A stretch of DNA of 64,000 bases from Drosophila miranda (lineage: Eukaryota > Arthropoda > Insecta > Diptera > Drosophilidae). Below the pieces are notes generated by a model that was not told the DNA's origin, made no database searches, and saw only the letters and a program-made list of their open reading frames with translations. The stretch spans positions 29,267,657 through 29,331,656 of the forward strand of contig NC_046674.1 in the NCBI RefSeq assembly GCF_003369915.1, written 5' to 3'. Of this stretch, positions 20,793 through 32,394 are shown one piece after another (within the stretch, counting starts at the first letter, position 1; each line of letters begins with the position of its first letter). The translations under genes were made by a program, and so were the position numbers.

Positions 20793-21093
20793 TAGAATAT
20801 AGGATTAAATTACTTTATAAAGGTTAACAATTTGAATATTTGAATTAATATGTAAATATTACTAAAATTGTGAATTAATTTGAAGTTGGCGCGTTACATT
20901 CTGTACATATAAAGAAGCGCAATCGATAGTATCAATAGTATCGAGCCAAAACGATCTGAATTATGATCACTAGATTTAAGAGACATACGAAATAAAACGA
21001 ACGAGCAAGGAACTACATCGAGCGGATTAAGGAAGGTCTTAATTGTGTAGACGGATTCCACTGGAAAACTGTTGGAGGGACTAAGCTCGTACA
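20777..21093 (+). repeat. 3' LTR of BEL element
   Basis: 317 bp, 315 of 317 positions identical to the 5' LTR by eye. Followed by the GTGAC duplication at 21094-21098. Confidence 0.95.
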
Positions 21094-21098
21094 GTGAC
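21094..21098 (+). repeat. 5-bp target site duplication (GTGAC), right
   Basis: Matches 14789-14793; the host sequence then continues ACTGTTACATGCCGAGG as in unit 4 at about 40926. Confidence 0.95.
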
Positions 21099-21224
21099 AC
21101 TGTTACATGCCGAGGGATGCATGGCCGAGGAGTTGCTCGGTTGCTAATATACGGACTCTGGATACCTGCCGACCTCCAGTATAAAAAAAAAATTTAATTT
21201 AAATTAAGTAGTCATTAGTCAGCT
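21099..21224 (+). pseudogene. R1-like relic, 3' remnant (unit 2)
   Basis: Continuation of the relic interrupted by the BEL insertion. It ends in an A-rich then A/T-rich stretch (21182-21207) that may be its old tail. Confidence 0.45.
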
Positions 21225-22520
21225 CTCACTGCGTTCGGTTGTGTTTTCGCTATGTCGCTTTATTACTGCTCAGAATGCAATTCGTCACCTTGAGGCTGTC
21301 CGCTGTTCTTCTTTATGCCGCCGAGCGTTTCATCTGACGTGCATCAATTTGCATGCAAGTGCAGTTAAACTCTTGAGAAATCTGCCTAATTTGTTATGGC
21401 AAACCTGCATATTGGTAAATTTGCTACCGCGACGGGGCCAGAAGCGGTGGTGAAATTTGTTGCCGATAAACTCAAGGTGCCGGAGGGGGAAATTTCTTGC
21501 GTGAAATTGGTTAAGCGAGATGCTGATCTATCTGCGTTATCTGGTGTTCCCCGTGGTCTTTGATGATAGATTCTGGCCAGTATCGGTAAGGGTTTCGCGC
21601 ATAGACAGACGCCGGAAGCTGATTTGACGGCAGTAAATCTGTGTGCAGCTGTGCCACTGCGGACGTCCACGCTGACTCAGAAAGCTCCAGGTTCATCCAC
21701 TTCAAAAAAAACCCCAGTGAAACCCCATTGGTTTTATGATCGCCGCTTCTCCACAAAATATTCTGCTTGCACTTTTTTGACGAAGAGTCAGCAGCCCGTC
21801 GTGCACTCTTATGTGGAACACTCTTCAGCATCATCACCTAGATTGGCTCTCCCTGCCCAATCTTCTAGACGAGGATGGTGTGCTGCTATTTCGGACTCCG
21901 GCACATAAGCAGGTTTCAAGCATGGGTCTCGGCCCTTTGGTTCAGTGGGATATGCCTGAACCTCCTCTGGATCCATCTTCCGTGGCCGCTAACAGGACGG
22001 CACCGCCACTTTCTGGGACCGTGCCGATGGACGGTGCCAAGACTCAGGCTGTCAGCTTGGCTACCTCTTCGTGTGACTTCGACGCTGTCATTTTGTTTGA
22101 AACCTGGCTCAATTCAAACGTAATTCGTTTCGTAAGGACAGAGATTGTGCCAAGACGAAGCGCTGCAGAGAAGGTGGGGTCATTGTGGCCGTCAGACACA
22201 CCCTACTGGATGGTGGCTCTGTTCTGGATCAGATTGGTGTGGCGGTGGCTGGCCAGTCGGAGACGCTATTAGCGCATCGTACATTCCACCGAATAGCTGT
22301 CACACACTCAAAACATTGCTAAAATATATGTTATGGTATTCTGCGAGACCGTCAGCACCCCTGCGTTGCTGGCGACTTCAATTTGGGTTCGTTGATATGG
22401 TCCGGCGATCCGCAGTCGTCGGCTATGATACCAAGCAATGTACATTTGCCGCACGAGATTCTCTTGCTAGATGATTTTTTTAGTATGGGCTTAACCAAAG
22501 TAAATAGTTTTTGTTAGTTT
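21225..22520 (+). pseudogene. CR1-like non-LTR relic: PHD-like ORF1 and partial endonuclease (unit 2)
   Basis: From the ATG at about 21252 a frame reads MSLYYCSECNSSP; another continues RCSSLCRRAFHLTCINLHAS. The Cys pattern is like the PHD-type finger in CR1-group ORF1. It is followed by KFVADKLKVPEGEISCVKLV and GVPRG, then an APE-type EN start (ILFETWLNSN). Units 2 and 4 lack a 41-bp EN segment (FFDNEYFDPNLFQV) that is present in units 1, 3 and 5. The EN tail contains a GDFN-like catalytic stretch (about 22370). Many frame breaks. Confidence 0.5.
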
Positions 22521-22539
22521 GGATATAGATTGCCATGTT

Positions 22540-24643
22540 ACATCTTGCGAACTGCCTTGGACGGCTACGTGTCCGACGAGAGCGACCTAGCCAAGGGTCT
22601 TAGCCACATCGATGTCGGGGAGGAGCTGGAGTCCCCCGAAAGCGACCTCGAAACAACAATGGTGGAGGTGAGCCTCAGGAATATCACTGACGCTCCTGCA
22701 GATTAACCTCCACCATTGTAAGGCAGCATGCGCTGCTCTACTGCTCCATCTAGCCAAGGGTGGAGCCTAAAAAGTCCTCATTTAGGATCCTCGGAAGCAG
22801 GGTCTTCGGTCTGAAGACTCCAAACTATAAGCTATACGTAGCTGAAACCGCAGGTTAAATTCGTACCTGCATTCTTGCAAAAAGAGATTGGCACTTATTT
22901 TTGCTCCCAAATTTCAGCAATGAAGACCTAGCCTCGAAGGCTAGGAGTGCTCACTGAGGATCTGCTCCGTATACATGGGTCATAACCAACCTGACCCAAC
23001 CACTGCCAGTGGTTAAGCACTGACGCAAACGAAGGGGGTGAGTACCTCTTTTTAATTACTTACTGACCACTCAGATGTTCTTATTAAACCGGAAGTTATC
23101 CCACCTCTATTATTAAAAACCACAAGGAGGTCCTGGACCACACGCTTGCCTCTCATGAGATACAGAGGAACATTGTAACCTGGAGTCCTGGAAAAACACT
23201 CCTTCTCGGACCACAGTAACATGGAAACTGTATTCTCCTTTTCATTACCGAAACCAGCTCAATTCCGGACCCGCAGGCGGACAAATTGGACTCGGTACTC
23301 TGACTGCCTTTGTCGTGTTCTCCCTGAGTCCCCACCTGAGGAGGAGAGCTTCACCGACGCCTGCATTAAAGCGCTCGATAAATCCTGCCCCTCTGGCAAG
23401 AACAGAGGCCGGAAGAAACCTGAATGGTAGACTCCGAAACTGGGCGAACTCCGGAAAGCCTCCCGGAGACTCTTCAATAAAGCTAAGGCTGAAAACGTTG
23501 AGCAAAACTGGGCCGATTACAAGGCCAGTCTGTCAACCTACAACAAAGAACTTAGGAAAGCCAAACGCGCCTCTTGGCGTAAATTCTTTCGAAGACTACA
23601 CCCACCCTACTTGAAGAATGTCGACCAGTCTTGGACCACGTCCAGCGATGAGTCGCTAAATCTGCTTCTTAATACTCACTACCCTGGCTACGATAAAAAC
23701 AGACCCATATACTGTCGGCTCAAATGCTATCCTGAACCTGCTAGGCGAGGAGAACATTTTCTGGGCGATCAAAAACTTCCAACCATACAAGTCTGCGGGG
23801 ACAGATGGCATTATCCCTGCCCAACTGATTCACGTGGGACTAAAAACCATTAATTGGCTCAAAATAATTAACGAGGGAGTATTCTCCAACGCGTGAATCC
23901 CGGCATGCCTTTTGGAAGGGAAGATCCACCGAAACGGCCCTACACTCGATAATCGAAGCGCCCCTTAACTTTATGGAGTACACCCTGTTAGCCTTCCTCG
24001 ACATAGAAGGCGCCTTTAATAACATCCCTCCGACCTCCATCACGGGCGCACTGGCAGCCCTGGGGGTTGACTCCTGGACGGTGGTCGTCCATCCTAATCG
24101 ATCAGATGCTACGAAGCAAGACGGTTGAGGCATCACTGAGGACGTTAACAACTACCAGATTTTTCAGCAGGTGAAGACCACAGAGCGGAGTCCTCTCGCC
24201 CCTCTTATGGAACGTGGCAGTGAACGAACTGTGAGTGCATGACAAGTAATCGCACGACGATGTCGAGATGGGCAGACAAATGCAGGCCGTCAAATGTCAA
24301 CCCGTCTAAAACGGATAGAGGATAGAGTAAAGAATGCACAGTGCACAGTGGACCTCTATACATGCAGGAAAGCAATCGGACTACAATGGGGAATGGCCCC
24401 GTATATAGTTCGGAATCTATACACCGCCATCATACGACCAATCATGCTCTATGGAGTGGTAGTATGGTGGCCAGCCCTAGACAAAAGAACTTGTCTCAAC
24501 AGACTCAGTATAGTTCAACGCATGGCAGAGCTATGCATAACTGGCGGGCTACGCACTACTCCAGGGGAAGCCCTAGATACTGGAGCTACTATAACGAGCT
24601 GTTTTTATCCCCCCTCCCCGGCTACCGCCTTAACCTAACCTAA
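22540..24643 (+). pseudogene. LOA-like non-LTR relic: ORF1 end, EN, RT and 3' tail (unit 2)
   Basis: The end of an ORF1-like acidic stretch (DESDLAKGLSHIDVGEELES), then an EN start in another frame (LHHCKAACAALLLHLAKGG), EN end with FSDH at about 23203, RT linker and fingers (NLLGEENIFWAIKNF, KSAGTDGIIPAQLI), a collapsed palm, then RT thumb (IVRNLYTAIIRPIMLYGVVV at about 24397). It ends in CTAACCTAACCTAA at 24630-24643, the same tail type as the fuller LOA element ending at 53270. RT catalytic sequence is missing. Confidence 0.65.
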
Positions 24644-24652
24644 AAAATATTT

Positions 24653-25055
24653 TGGGCAGTCTTTACTACTGGTAGCACTAGTAGCGCACTGTATGCGAGA
24701 GCAAGGGGTTATGTCATGGGGAGGAAGGCCACTCGAGTCGCATATTGTTTTACCTTTACAGTATTTTGCAGTATGACCAATATTTTTGAAATTTTTGCAT
24801 CTCATAGGGTAATGGATACATTATTTGAAACAAGCGGTGTGCCATGTAATTTGAATTTTTCCTGGTAAGTTATAGAGGTAAAAAATAAGCTGGATTTCTC
24901 CAGTGGGTGTAGCTTTGCCATCGACTTGGCGAGTGTATTTGAAAATCTCGACAGCTCTTTGGGCTTAAAGTTCTTTTAGAATCTCGTCGTTTGAAATATA
25001 ATTGTGTGATGGACCTATTTCCGGCTGAGGTAAGCTCAGTTACGTCCAAGGTCAA
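24653..25055 (-). other. Unrecognised minus-strand ORF-like segment (unit 3, stopped)
   Basis: Copy of the segment at 1-377. A CGA to TGA change near 24804 stops the long frame. Followed by the unit head spacer 25056-25695. Confidence 0.3.
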
Positions 25056-25689
25056 TCCACAAGAATTTTATAGATGGATGGAACCTTAACGGAGGTGTTG
25101 TGCTTGGCCTGTGGCAGAGAAGATGGAGCGGAGCCTGGTCGAGAGACACTTGTGGTGTGCGTCGAACTGTGCTTAGGGACGTAGAGGGGAATAGTGCCAG
25201 AGCCTCGACCCTTTGTAATGACCTACGCTGTTCATATTATTTAAATACTTGGTTTGGCTTTTATTCGTTTCTTCGTTTCTTATTATGTTTTTGGTGAGTC
25301 CGAGTTACTCTGCGGGGTAACGTCTAGACTCGGAGCCGGGCTCGCATTTCGCCAATTTGGCAGTTGTGGGTTGACCTGGCTTATTCCTCTCCGACTTGGG
25401 GTCCGTATTTTGGCAACTCGGCGGGTTTGCCATTGGTGCTCGTCGTGGTCTTCCTTGGTGTGTCATCGTTTTCGCGGTTGATGAACCTGGAAGACTGCAC
25501 CTGATCGGTTGCTCGGACCGAAGTGGAGGATCCGCGTGACCGGGTATGATTAGTCGTCACTTTATGGGGTATTCTCTTGGCGGCTAGTGAAAAAGTGGAT
25601 GAGGTGTCTTAAATGTTGTTAGTCGGAATTCGCGTTGGGGTCGGTGTTGTAGACCCGTTTAGGTTCGTTACAATTGAGGTTTGGAGCTT

Positions 25690-26054
25690 AAACAGAAGAT
25701 ATGAGAAAACTAACTAGCCAGAATAATCTGGAAGTCTGGATCAAATCGGATAATGATTATTATAACGCCGGAATGAAAATATTAATTTTCAATGGCTACG
25801 CAACGCCGTTCACGCGCTTACTCATTTTCATTATCTCTCTCTATCTATCTCACTCTCACACACACTCTTCATCGTGCAGTATGCACTGACTTATTGTAGG
25901 GCATGATGAAATTATACACGGCGGTCTCGTCAAGAGCCGAAGCTCGTTCGTGTTGTCCCTTATCGTCAGTGCATGCTTGCTTGTTGATGCGGATTGTTGT
26001 TGTTGGGTAAACATTACTCATGAGCAACACAACACTATTCACGGATGAATTTTT
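25690..26054. other. Unit head spacer (unit 3)
   Basis: Corresponds to 3290-3661. The paired inverted DINE elements of unit 1 are absent here; the sequence passes directly from GGAGCTTAAACAG to AAGATATGAGAAAAC. Confidence 0.55.
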
Positions 26055-26945
26055 ATACCCGATACTCAAAATGAGTATTGGGGTATATTAGATTTGTGGT
26101 AAAAGTGGATGTGTGTAACATCCAGAAGGAATCGTTTCCGACCCCATAAAGTATATATATTCTTGATCAGCATTAATAGCCGAGTCGATTGAGCCCTGTC
26201 TGTCTGTCCGTCTGTCCGTCCGTCCGTCCGTCCGTCCGTCCGTCCGTCCGTCCCCTTCAGCGCCTAGTGCTCAAAGACTATAAGAGCTAGAGCAACGATG
26301 TTTTGGATCCAGACTTCTGTGATATGTCACTGCTACAAAAATATTTCAAAACTTCGCCCCGCCCACTTCCGCCCCCACAAAGGACGAAAATCTGTGGCAT
26401 CCACATTTTTAAAGATACGATAAAACCAAAAACGCAGAATCGGTGAGGATGACCATATCTTCTACAGTGCAAAATCTGAACCAGATCGAATTATGATTAT
26501 AGCCAGAATCAAGAAAACAATTTCATTCTTTCTCCCTCTGTCTCTCTCTAACACACAGGTTTCATGGTCGGTTTTGTCAATTGCAAAATATGAGTTCAAG
26601 GATCTCAGAACCTATAAGAGCCAGAGCAACCAAATTTTGTATCCACACTCCTGTGATATCGGACCTTGACCGTTTCGTGGCCATCATAGATAATGACCAT
26701 ATCTATCAGACTGCTGAACCTGGATCAGATCGGATCATTTTTATACCCAAAAGGAACAAATCAATTTGCACTGGCTACGCAGCGCCCGACGTCACGCTCA
26801 GACCGATTTTCTGTCTCTCTCGCACGCACTCTTTGTCGTGTCGTTTAATATTAGCGGCGTCTGTCGGAGGAGAGCCATACTGACTAAGTATCGGGTATAA
26901 CTGTAGAGTTGCGGTGTCCGCAGCAACTCACAACGTTCCCCCTCG
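26055..26945 (+). mobile_element. DINE-1-like element (unit 3)
   Basis: Same insertion site as 3662-4575, with TT at the borders. GTCC tract at about 26198-26255, shorter than in units 1 and 4. Non-coding. Confidence 0.85.
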
Positions 26946-26961
26946 TTTGATATGTGCTTAA

Positions 26962-27194
26962 CCCTTTTGTTCCAACCTCAAAAAAATGACATATTGCATA
27001 TTAGATTACATAAATAGCATATACAACAAAACTCAAAGAATTATAAGTAATATTTATATATTATGTAAAAGAACATTTTAATATTACTAAAAATTTTGAA
27101 GCAAAATTATTAATGGCTGCACAAAATTTAAATATTACTGTATCAGTAAAATCATTTTATTTTAAAATTTTAAACCCCACGAGCCTGTTGAGGG
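26962..27194 (+). mobile_element. Putative piggyBac-like MITE (unit 3)
   Basis: Left TTAA (26958-26961) kept. Immediately to the right about 90 bp are deleted relative to the other units, so the right flank reads TTAT and runs straight into the TATA-like promoter motif. Confidence 0.45.
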
Positions 27195-27195
27195 T

Positions 27196-27340
27196 TATAA
27201 ATTTAAAATCGCGGCCGTAGCTGCGACTCACAACGTTCCTTTTCGTAAAAGGCACTAAACTTTGCTTTTCACTGCGCTTTATTTACCGACTGTCAATTGT
27301 ACTACAAATTCGCATTTTATTAAAAATCGATAGATATCGA
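27196..27340 (+). promoter_or_regulatory. Putative Snp promoter (unit 3)
   Basis: TATAAAT at 27196-27202 and DRE-like ATCGATAGATATCGA at 27326-27340. Sequence upstream of the TATA motif is deleted in this unit, so any enhancer in the CACTCACACTTAC region is lost. Confidence 0.35.
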
Positions 27341-27358
27341 ATAAATCCACAAATTCCA

Positions 27359-27553
27359 ATGATAGGTCAAATGTTATCGTTACTCAGCAAAAACTGCAAG
27401 CACTGGCAAAAAAGCGACAGCATATTACATTACAAAGAAAAAGAATTCAATTGGAATTGCACAAACACAGTCGGCCTTCATAAAAGTGTACAAAGCAACT
27501 GGGCTAATACATCAGAGAATATTCCTGAAAGGAGCTCGTCCAGATCCAGTTAA
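27359..27553 (+). CDS. Short upstream ORF (64 aa) before Snp copy 3
   Basis: Same length and frame as 5064-5258. Unrecognised; possibly a uORF. Confidence 0.3.
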   Translation: MIGQMLSLLSKNCKHWQKSDSILHYKEKEFNWNCTNTVGLHKSVQSNWANTSENIPERSSSRSS

Positions 27554-27588
27554 CGAAACAGAATTCACGCAAATCCAAGCAGTTGACA

Positions 27589-28260
27589 ATGCATCCTTTT
27601 ACTTATGCCATATCCGTGAACTTCGTGGCCACCTGCTGGGAAAATCAACCGGCTCAACAATTTAGATTGTCGGAGATAATTGAGTTCCCAGCCATTTTGG
27701 TCAATCTGAAAACGGGTATGGTCGAGGCGGAGTTTCACAAGTACGTGATGCCCGTGGAGTCGCCGCAACTGAGCGAATACTGTACCAGTCTGACGGGCAT
27801 TCAGCAGAAGACTGTGGAGGCGGGAGTGCCACTGCAGACGGCACTCAATTCCTTTATCGAGTGGCTGAAGAAGGAATTGAGCGCCCGCAACCTGGTGCTA
27901 CCAAAGATGAGTATGACCAATCCACAGGGAAACTGTTTCTTCGTCACCTGGACGAAATGGGACTTTGGAATCTGTCTTGCCAAGGAGTGCGCACGCAAGA
28001 ATATACGTAAACCAACCTGCTTCAATCAGTGGATAGACGCGAGGGCCATCTACAAGAAGTGGTACAAGTATCGTCCCTTCAGCTTCGACAATGCCCTGGC
28101 CCATGTGAGGCTGACCTTCCAGGGACGTGCTCACTCCGGCATCGATGATGCCAAGAATCTGGGCAATCTCATTTGCAAGATGTCTCGTGATGGAGCCCCC
28201 TTTTCGATCACCAAGGATCTGACACCACATAAGGAGCTCAACGAGAACCGTGGCTTCTGA
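27589..28260 (+). CDS. Snp: Snipper-like exonuclease, copy 3 (Asp11Asn and Glu13Val)
   Basis: 223 aa, full-length open frame. Both Exo I acidic residues are replaced: Asn11 (AAC, 27619-27621) and Val13 (GTG, 27625-27627). Exo II reads WTKWDFG with Asp125 kept; Exo III HSGIDD is kept. With two metal ligands gone it should be catalytically dead, although the fold and RNA-binding surface could persist. The start is the ATG at 27589. Confidence 0.8.
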   Translation: MHPFTYAISVNFVATCWENQPAQQFRLSEIIEFPAILVNLKTGMVEAEFHKYVMPVESPQLSEYCTSLTGIQQKTVEAGVPLQTALNSFIEWLKKELSARNLVLPKMSMTNPQGNCFFVTWTKWDFGICLAKECARKNIRKPTCFNQWIDARAIYKKWYKYRPFSFDNALAHVRLTFQGRAHSGIDDAKNLGNLICKMSRDGAPFSITKDLTPHKELNENRGF

Positions 28261-29719
28261 GCTTAAGCAGTCAGCCATCAGCCATTAGCCATCCCAGCCA
28301 GAGCCAGAGCCCCCCAGCCAGAGCATAATAATCCATTTGTTTGTTGGATTATGTTTAATATTCAACGCCACAGTAACCCAAGGACACTAATGCTGACTAA
28401 GAGATGGGCCCAATTTAAACACAAATGTAAACGCCAAATAAGATTATTGTTTTTTTATTATCTACATAATTTCTTTTGACAGAAATAACGACTTGACATT
28501 TGAAGTGCGTCGCCATCGCAGCAAAGCCCCAGCACCTGCATCTGGATATCAAAATCCAGCAAGAAAACCACAACACTAAAAATCCACTCATTTATCCTAT
28601 TGGGTGTAGAGAATTGGGGTGATTATGAGTTTTGCATAATCTGAACACAAATGTAATAGCAAAATAATTATCTTGTTTTCTTTTTATATTTTATCTAACA
28701 TAAATTAAATTGATGTGCATCGCAATGACAGCCGATCGCCTGCCAGAAGCCATTAGCCATCCCACCAAAGCAGAATGAGCCAGAACACAAAAAAAGCCAT
28801 TTATTTATTTGATTATATTTAATACACTTAATACGCTGCGTAGCCACTGCAAATTGATTTGTTCGGTTATAATAATGATCCGATCCGATTCAGATTCGGC
28901 AATCTGGTAGATATGGTTATTCTCTATGATTGTTCAGAATTGTGGATGCCACAGATCTTCGTCCTTTGTGATGGCGGAAGAGGGTGGGGTGAAATTTTGA
29001 AATACATATCACTAGGCGCTCATAGGGACGGACAAACGGACGGGCGGACAGACAGACATGGCTCTATCGACCCTCGACTATAGATGCTGATCAGGAATAT
29101 ACATACATATATACTTTATAGGCAAAATGTTCTTTTTTTTTTGTTATGTATTTTATCTAATTTCTTTTGACAGAAATTGATATGAATTTAAATTTGATGT
29201 GCATCGCAATCGCAGCTACCACATCTACAATCTAAACACCTACGTACGAGTACATCTAATCATAGCAATAAATATGGCCTTATAGCAAATACATTTTGCT
29301 ACTATTCATACTTACTTGGTAATGATTAGCCATAGTCTTCAATATGGACTTATTTTTTCATCGATTTTCATCGCCTACACTAGGTGATACGGTATAAAAA
29401 TAAGATTAAAACATCCAGGAACAGGAGGTTGAGAAGATCCTACCGCCCAACGTTTTGGCACAATGTTTGTATATTTGCTGATCACTTTCCTCTGGGACCC
29501 CTCCAAGCACTCAAGTAGTCGAATTCCCAAATGGGAAAGCAAGAATAGCTCGATATTTTGTCGAAACTAAATTAGAGAAATTAAGAAAAACGAGGCATCC
29601 AAATTGTCATAGAATTGGAGTTTAGATAAAGCCCAATGCGAATATTGAATATATGTACATATATCTCAGTAGGATAATCTTAGTGGAGTTTTTAGTGGGA
29701 ACAATTGAGAGACTTGACT
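28261..29719 (+). other. Snp 3' flank of unit 3 (diverged triplication, old DINE 28840-29122, spacer)
   Basis: As in unit 1. A small insertion (TTGGGG, near 28615) and loss of the short G-run after the old DINE mark this copy. Confidence 0.55.
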
Positions 29720-30320
29720 TATCTCCTTCGAAATGTTCTGTGCCGCAATTTCCAGTCTGGCCTTGAATCTAATCCCCTATTCAAGTCGGAGCATCTACAG
29801 AAGAATGCGGATTCAAGATGGAATTTGCTTGCATCCCTTAGCCAAGTTGTGAAGTGTCACTTAGAGGAAGTGTTGGAAACAGACAGACTTGCTCCATACC
29901 CTGGGCCATACCATGTGGCCTCTGTTCGGTTTGTGACCGACTCCTGCGGTTCCTGTAGGCTTCTACGAGTATTCATATTCCAAAGAATACGAAGTGCCTG
30001 AAAAGAAAAAGAATTTTTCGGTGGTAAATGGTAAAGATGATGAGAAGAATGCCTGTAATGACCTAGTGACCGCCGCAAAAGTTCTGTCGGCTGTACAGGA
30101 CTCAATAGGCTCGTTGGAACCCAACGTACACTATGTTGAGCAAGCAGCAACCATTTGAAGACTCTTGCGAAAGGCGCCTCAAAAGATACATGAAATTAAG
30201 TGCAGCTGAGTGGGGTGATTTGAATAGGCTTGTTAATACCCTGGAACCGATGTACCTTGCCACAGAAAAGTTGCAATTGTTCATCAATTGACTTCTATAA
30301 GCTATGGCTGGAGGTCAATA
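29720..30320 (+). pseudogene. hAT-transposase-like relic (unit 3)
   Basis: Longest version, with the segment CCGCCGCAAAAGTTCTG and following bases kept at about 30071-30118. The LSAAEWGDLNRLV stretch is at about 30195-30240. Confidence 0.4.
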
Positions 30321-30442
30321 AGTCTAATGCATTTGCAGCTATTTAATTTAAATGAGCCCTTTAGTATTTATCATTATATATGTAAGCGACGCATACTTAA
30401 CCATAAGCATAAGCATAGCCCTCATACACGCCCTATCACTGC

Positions 30443-31045
30443 GGCCAGATCGACGATTGATTCCGTTGGTAGAGTGGTGAAATAGCCAGCACTAGATGGA
30501 AACGTGGCGGTAAGGAGCACTGCATAATGGTCACGCTGGACATTAAGAACGTGTTTAACACGGCGATGTGGAGCTGCATCCTAAGGGCGCTAGAGACTTT
30601 CGACACACCCAGGTACCGAGGCCGGCACGGAGCAATAGGAGGTATTTGCAGGCGTCCCGCAGGGGTCGGTGCTGGGCCCCACACTGTGGAACGCAATGAA
30701 CGACGGCATATTGCGACTCAGCCTCCCCCACGTAGCGCATATGGTGGGTTTTTCAGACGATGTGGCTGTTCTAGTGGTGGGAAAACTCTTGGCCGGAGAC
30801 TTGGAGAAGACCTGCAACCAGACAATAGCGCGTATTCAACAGTGGCTGGAGAGGGTCGGGCTCGAACTCGCTCCCCACAAGACCGAGGCAGTGTTGGTGT
30901 CCAGCCGAAAGAAAGCTGAGACAGTCATATCTCTGCCATGGATGCTGGCTAATGGTAGTCGGGCGGAGTAAAGAAAACTCTCAATGAAATTACCCCAATC
31001 TATGCCGACCTCCAGTTTAAATTAAATTAAATTTAAATTAAGTAG
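30443..31045 (+). pseudogene. R1-clade-like RT relic (unit 3)
   Basis: Same motifs as 14227-14788 (VTLDIKNVFNT; GFSDDVAVLV). Lacks the 10 bp CTGCCACGGT near 30926 and the tract from GTGACACTGTTACATG onward, so the BEL target is absent here. Confidence 0.6.
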
Positions 31046-32385
31046 TCATTAGTCAGCTCTCACTGCGTTTGGTTGTGTTTTCGCTATGTCGCTTTATTAC
31101 TGCTCAGAATGCAATTCGTCACCTTGAGGCTGTCCGCTGTTCTTCTTTATGCCGCCGAGCGTTTCATCTGACGTGCATCAATTTGCATGCAAGTGCAGTT
31201 AAACTCTTGAGAAATCTGCCTAATTTGTTATGGCAAACCTGCATATTGGTAAATTTGCTACCGCGACGGGGCCAGAAGCGGTGGTGAAATTTGTTGCCGA
31301 TAAACTCAAGGTGCCGGAGGGGGAAATTTCTTGCGTGAAATTGGTTAAGCGAGATGCTGATCTATCTGCGTTATCTGGTGCTCCGCGTGATCTTTGATGA
31401 TAGATTCTGGCCAGTATCGGTAAGGGTTTCGCGCATAGACAGAGGCCGGAAGCTGATTTGACGGCAGTTAATCTGTGTGCAGCTGTGCCACTGCGGACGT
31501 CCACGCTGACTCAGAAAGCTCCAGGTTCATCCACTTCAAAAAAAACCCCAGTGAAACCCCATTGGTTTTATGATCGCCGCTTCTCCACAAAATATTCTGC
31601 TTGCACTTTTTTGACGAAGAGTCAGCAGCTCGTCGTGCACTCTTATGTGGAACACTCTTCAGCATCATCACCTAGATTGGCTCTCCCTGCCCAATCTTCT
31701 AGACGAGGATGGTGTGCTGCTATTTCGGACTCCGGCACATAAGCAGGTTTCGAGCATGGGTCTCGGCCCTTTGGTTCAGTGGGATATGCCTGAACCTCCT
31801 CTGGATCCATCTTCCGTGGCCGCTAACACGACGGCACCGCCACTTTCTGGGACCGTGCCGATGGACGGTGCCAAGACTCAGGCTGTCAGCTTGGCTACCT
31901 CTTCGTGTGACTTCGACGCTGTCATTTTGTTTGAAACCTGGCTCAATTCAAACTTTTTCGACAACGAATACTTCGATCCTAACCTTTTCCAGGTGTTTCG
32001 TAAGGACAGAGATTGTGCCAAGACGAAGCGCTGCAGAGAAGGTGGGGTCATTGTGGCCGTCAGACACACCCTACTGGATGGTGGCTCTGTTCTGGATCAG
32101 ATTGGTGTGGCGGTGGCTGGCCAGTCGGAGACGCTATTAGCGCATCGTACATTCCACCGAATAGCTGTCACACACTCAAAACATTGCTAAAATATATGGT
32201 ATGGTATTCTGCGAGACCGTCAGCACCCCTGCGTTGCTGGCGACTTCAATTTGGGTTCGTTGATATGGTCCGGCGATCCGCAGTCGTCGGCTATGATACC
32301 AAGCAATGTACATTTGCCGCACGAGATTCTCTTGCTAGATGATTTTTTTAGTATGGGCTTAACCAAAGTAAATAGTTTTTGTTAG
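31046..32385 (+). pseudogene. CR1-like relic (unit 3)
   Basis: Cys-rich ORF1 start, KFVADKLKVPEGEISCVKLV, and EN with the FFDNEYFDPNLFQVFRKDRD stretch kept (about 31950-32010), followed by GGVIVAVRHTLLDGGSVLDQ. This is the most intact EN stretch of the relic. Confidence 0.5.
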
Positions 32386-32394
32386 TTTGGATAT

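Larger units (their letters stand above)
14794..21093 (+). mobile_element. BEL/Pao-family LTR retrotransposon, 6300 bp, defective
   Basis: It has two 317-bp LTRs, a primer-binding site, gag with zinc knuckles, protease, RT with YMDD, RNase H and an integrase, then a purine tract and a 5-bp duplication. Order and motifs fit the BEL/Pao superfamily, which has protease, RT, RNase H and integrase in a single polyprotein and no separate envelope here. The LTRs differ at only two positions, so the insertion is young. The coding region is broken by a stop, at least two frame changes and an RT deletion. Only this unit carries it. Confidence 0.93.
9657..24643 (+). repeat. Tandem amplification unit 2 (head deleted, BEL insertion inside)
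   Basis: It starts within an inverted DINE that in unit 1 lies at 2623-3235, so the head segment is missing. It contains MITE, Snp copy 2 and relics, with a BEL/Pao element inside the R1-like relic. Without the BEL insertion and its 5-bp duplication it would be about 8.7 kb. Confidence 0.85.
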
